A stretch of 17,134 bases of DNA, from contig CALCGR010000051.1 in NCBI GenBank assembly GCA_937901025.1, positions 1 to 17,134 on the forward strand. The letters run 5' to 3'. The notes under the pieces were generated by a model. That model did not search any database. It was given only the letters and a program-made list of their open reading frames with translations, and had not been told where the DNA came from. The translations under genes were made by a program, and so were the position numbers. This document shows, one piece after another, positions 15,773 through 17,134 of the stretch; positions within the stretch are counted from its first letter, which is position 1; each line of letters opens with the position of its first letter. The stretch is from an uncultured Bacteroidales bacterium (GTDB lineage Bacteria > Bacteroidota > Bacteroidia > Bacteroidales > Paludibacteraceae).

Positions 15773-16239
15773 AACTCACGCTCTTAGTCGTCGGCAAAAC
15801 GACGGATGCCCGCTTGGAGGCACTGATAGGCGAATATCAGCAGCGCCTCACGCATTATGTTCCGTTTAGCATTCAGGTCGTGCCGGACCTTAAGAACGCT
15901 AAGTCGCTTACCCAAGACCAAGTCAAGCAGCAGGAGGGGGAGGGGATATTAAGACTTATCACCCCATCGACGTATATGGTCCTGCTTGACGAACATGGCA
16001 AGCAGTACCGCAGTGTCGATTTTGCAGCCTATACCCAGCGCCTCATGGCGGGAGGACGCGATGTTACTTTCGTCATCGGCGGACCCTACGGGTTCTCGCC
16101 TGCCGTCTATCAGCGCGCGGATGCACAACTGTCTATCTCGCTGATGACTTTCTCGCATCAGATGATTCGACTCCTATTCGTCGAACAACTCTACCGTGCC
16201 CAAACGATATTACACCATGAACCCTACCACCATGAGTAA
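15769..16239 (+). CDS. rlmH: 23S rRNA pseudouridine-1915 N3-methyltransferase RlmH
   Basis: RlmH methylates pseudouridine 1915 of 23S rRNA on the assembled ribosome, using S-adenosylmethionine. The 156-residue product, the normal length, is a SPOUT-fold protein: MKLTLLVVGKTTDARLEALI at the start, YMVLLDEHGKQYRSVDFA, the cofactor-binding FVIGGPYGFSPAVY, then LSISLMTFSHQMIRLLFVEQ and the typical C-terminus EPYHHE. It starts in an ATGA overlap with the coiled-coil gene, and its last 8 bp contain the proposed coaE start codon. Confidence 0.97.
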   Translation: MKLTLLVVGKTTDARLEALIGEYQQRLTHYVPFSIQVVPDLKNAKSLTQDQVKQQEGEGILRLITPSTYMVLLDEHGKQYRSVDFAAYTQRLMAGGRDVTFVIGGPYGFSPAVYQRADAQLSISLMTFSHQMIRLLFVEQLYRAQTILHHEPYHHE

Positions 16240-16825
16240 CTCTACACTCTACACTCTACACTCTACACTCATAGTTGGACTCACCGGCGGCATTGGTAGC
16301 GGTAAGTCGTATATCGCTGCGCAGATGGCGAAGACGGGTTATAGGGTTTATGACACCGATAAGGAGGCCAAGCGTCTCATCGTGACCGATACTGAATTAC
16401 GGGCACAGATGGTAGCGCTCCTGGGTCCCGATATCTATGAGGGTGACACCTATCGCACGGACCTCGTGGCTGCGCGCGTGTTTGCTCAACCCGCCTTGCT
16501 CCAACAACTCAATCAACTCGTTCACCCCTTCGTTGAGCGCGACATCTTAAGTCTTACAGCCGAAGGCGGTCTTGCAGCGCAGCGGTCCGCCAGCGCAGCG
16601 GTCTTGCAGCGCAGCGGTCTTCTAATTGAATCCGCCCTTCTCATCGAGTCGGGTCTCTATCGTCTTTGCGACCGGGTGATCGTGGTCACGGCACCGGAGG
16701 CAGTGCGTATTGCGCGGGTGATGCGTCGCGACCATTGCAGTGAGGAGCAGGTGCGCTCCCGTATGGCGGCGCAGATGAGCGAAAAAGAGCGTTGGCAGTA
16801 CGCAAATCTCATCATTGCCAACTAA
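16232..16825 (+). CDS. coaE: Dephospho-CoA kinase with repeat-derived segments
   Basis: CoaE phosphorylates dephospho-CoA, the last step of coenzyme A synthesis. The 197-residue product has the P-loop GLTGGIGSGKS (16-26), YDTDKEAKRL (40-49), LVHPFVERD (97-104 region), the lid-side strand LIESALLIESGLY and VMRRDHCSEEQVRSRMAAQM. ATG at 16232 is preferred; ATG 16217 and GTG 16196 are in the same frame but lie further inside rlmH. No start codon exists between the heptamer repeat and the first strand, so residues 3-13 (NSTLYTLHSTL) must come from the repeat. A second array encodes residues 109-130 (TAEGGLAAQRSASAAVLQRS and two more), where relatives have a short connector. The C-terminus ends soon after ANLIIAN; relatives usually end in a similar way. 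Confidence 0.93.
   Translation: MSNSTLYTLHSTLIVGLTGGIGSGKSYIAAQMAKTGYRVYDTDKEAKRLIVTDTELRAQMVALLGPDIYEGDTYRTDLVAARVFAQPALLQQLNQLVHPFVERDILSLTAEGGLAAQRSASAAVLQRSGLLIESALLIESGLYRLCDRVIVVTAPEAVRIARVMRRDHCSEEQVRSRMAAQMSEKERWQYANLIIAN
16239..16270 (+). repeat. ACTCTAC heptamer array at the coaE start
   Basis: Four exact ACTCTAC units (16239-16266) plus ACTC begin five bases after the coaE ATG and encode STLYTLHSTL. The unit, copy number and orientation match the array in murF 1.7 kb upstream. The array begins at the last base of the rlmH stop codon, so rlmH is not affected. Confidence 0.9.
16557..16622 (+). repeat. 16-18-bp CAGC...GCGGTC array inside coaE
   Basis: There are four units: CAGCCGAAGGCGGTCTTG (16557-16574), CAGCGCAGCGGTCCGC (16575-16590), CAGCGCAGCGGTCTTG (16591-16606) and CAGCGCAGCGGTCTTC (16607-16622). 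The total is 66 bp, exactly 22 codons. The array fills the connector before the conserved LIESALL strand of CoaE. Confidence 0.92.
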
Positions 16826-16838
16826 TTTTGCAAATAAA

Positions 16839-16870
16839 TTTGCATATATCAAAAAAAAGTCGTACCTTTG
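16839..16870 (+). promoter_or_regulatory. Bacteroidota-type promoter for the downstream exported protein
   Basis: TTTG at 16839-16842 and TACCTTTG at 16863-16870 are 20 bp apart, the same geometry as the two other promoters in the window. The -33 box lies within the dyad TGCAAAT-AA-ATTTGCA (16829-16844). No strong terminator for the upstream block is seen here; that dyad is A:T rich and not followed by a T run. Confidence 0.75.
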
Positions 16871-16887
16871 CACACGCTTTGTGCAAA
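16867..16887. promoter_or_regulatory. Perfect inverted repeat across the transcription start
   Basis: TTTGCACA (16867-16874) and TGTGCAAA (16880-16887) are perfect 8-bp arms around CGCTT. The left arm includes the TTTG of the -7 box and the right arm ends on the first base of the ATG at 16887. It could be an operator, or a hairpin at the 5' end of the message if transcription begins inside the left arm. Confidence 0.5.
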
Positions 16888-17134
16888 TGTCCGTTATGTT
16901 GAGGCGTTGCCTAACTTATATAATGTGTCTTCTCGTATGCGCGCAAGTGTACGCATCGAGCGAGGGTTTCACCATCAATAAGGAGGGTGATCAGGTCACT
17001 TTTGCGCCCGCCAATCTCTCTCGTGCGGCGGTGCTGCCGAATACGGACGATTTCCATCTCTTTGGTTGGAGCGGCAAGTCTAAGTATGCCGCCACGGATT
17101 TCTACGGGGTCTCTTTTGTGCGCGCGAACGGCGC
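16887..17134 (+). CDS. Exported protein, 5' part only
   Basis: An open frame runs from ATG 16887 (or ATG 16896, three codons later) to the window end, giving 82 complete codons. It starts MSVMLRRCLTYIMCLLVCAQ and continues VYASS, a signal peptide; a cysteine in the hydrophobic region makes a lipoprotein conceivable, but a normal cleavage after VYA is more likely. The mature part (GFTINKEGDQVTFAPANLSR, then DDFHLFGWSGKS) recalls exported Bacteroidales proteins that carry the pattern 'FSVS...V.FSPGNLQY...DLFGWGTSG', but lacks part of it. It has its own promoter and follows coaE after 61 bp. Function unknown. Confidence 0.7.
   Translation, partial: MSVMLRRCLTYIMCLLVCAQVYASSEGFTINKEGDQVTFAPANLSRAAVLPNTDDFHLFGWSGKSKYAATDFYGVSFVRANG

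Noticed and set aside
16829..16844. Dyad after coaE considered as a terminator.
   Set aside because: The stem is A:T rich, the loop is only two bases, no T run follows, and it coincides with the -33 box of the next promoter.

Overview
The window looks like chromosomal DNA of a member of the Bacteroidota, most likely an uncultured Bacteroidales. Three promoters fit the Bacteroidota pattern (TTTG, 20 bp, TAnnTTTG), Shine-Dalgarno sequences are not evident, and several products belong to families typical of the phylum: a DUF4954-type beta-helix protein, paired Skp/OmpH chaperones after BamA, a DUF6089-like barrel protein, and a DnaQ-like exonuclease next to dnaN. No rRNA, tRNA, transposase, integrase or CRISPR array was seen.

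Layout. Positions 1-53 hold the 3' end of an unidentified plus-strand gene, which converges with murI (minus strand, 55-897) with one base between the stop codons. A divergent promoter region (898-1039) separates murI from a plus-strand block that runs from dnaN (1040) to coaE (16825). This block has 16 genes: dnaN, exonuclease, DUF4954 protein, rnz, radA, barrel protein, uppS, bamA, skp1, skp2, a 37-residue small gene, an MFS transporter, murF, a coiled-coil membrane protein, rlmH and coaE. Neighbours overlap or nearly touch, and the largest gap is 24 bp (between skp1 and skp2). The only clear promoter seen for the block is the one before dnaN. After coaE a new promoter, with a perfect inverted repeat across its start region, drives an exported protein cut by the window end.

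Function. The block is housekeeping: DNA replication and repair (DnaN, exonuclease, RadA), RNA maturation and modification (RNase Z, RlmH), envelope building (UppS, MurF, MurI, BamA, Skp) and CoA synthesis (CoaE). It looks like a fused set of smaller syntenic groups rather than a dedicated pathway.

The most unusual signal is not a gene. Short tandem repeats with unit lengths of 7, 8 and 16-18 bp lie inside conserved genes, in frame, at loops, linkers or N-termini: two 8-bp arrays in murI, a 7-bp array in the radA linker, a 16-18-bp 'CAGC...GCGGTC' array in each of murF, the coiled-coil gene and coaE, and an ACTCTAC heptamer array in both murF and coaE. The last two families are shared between genes, so they look like dispersed elements that tolerate, and become part of, essential proteins. 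A shortened RNase Z and a remodelled MurF add to the picture.
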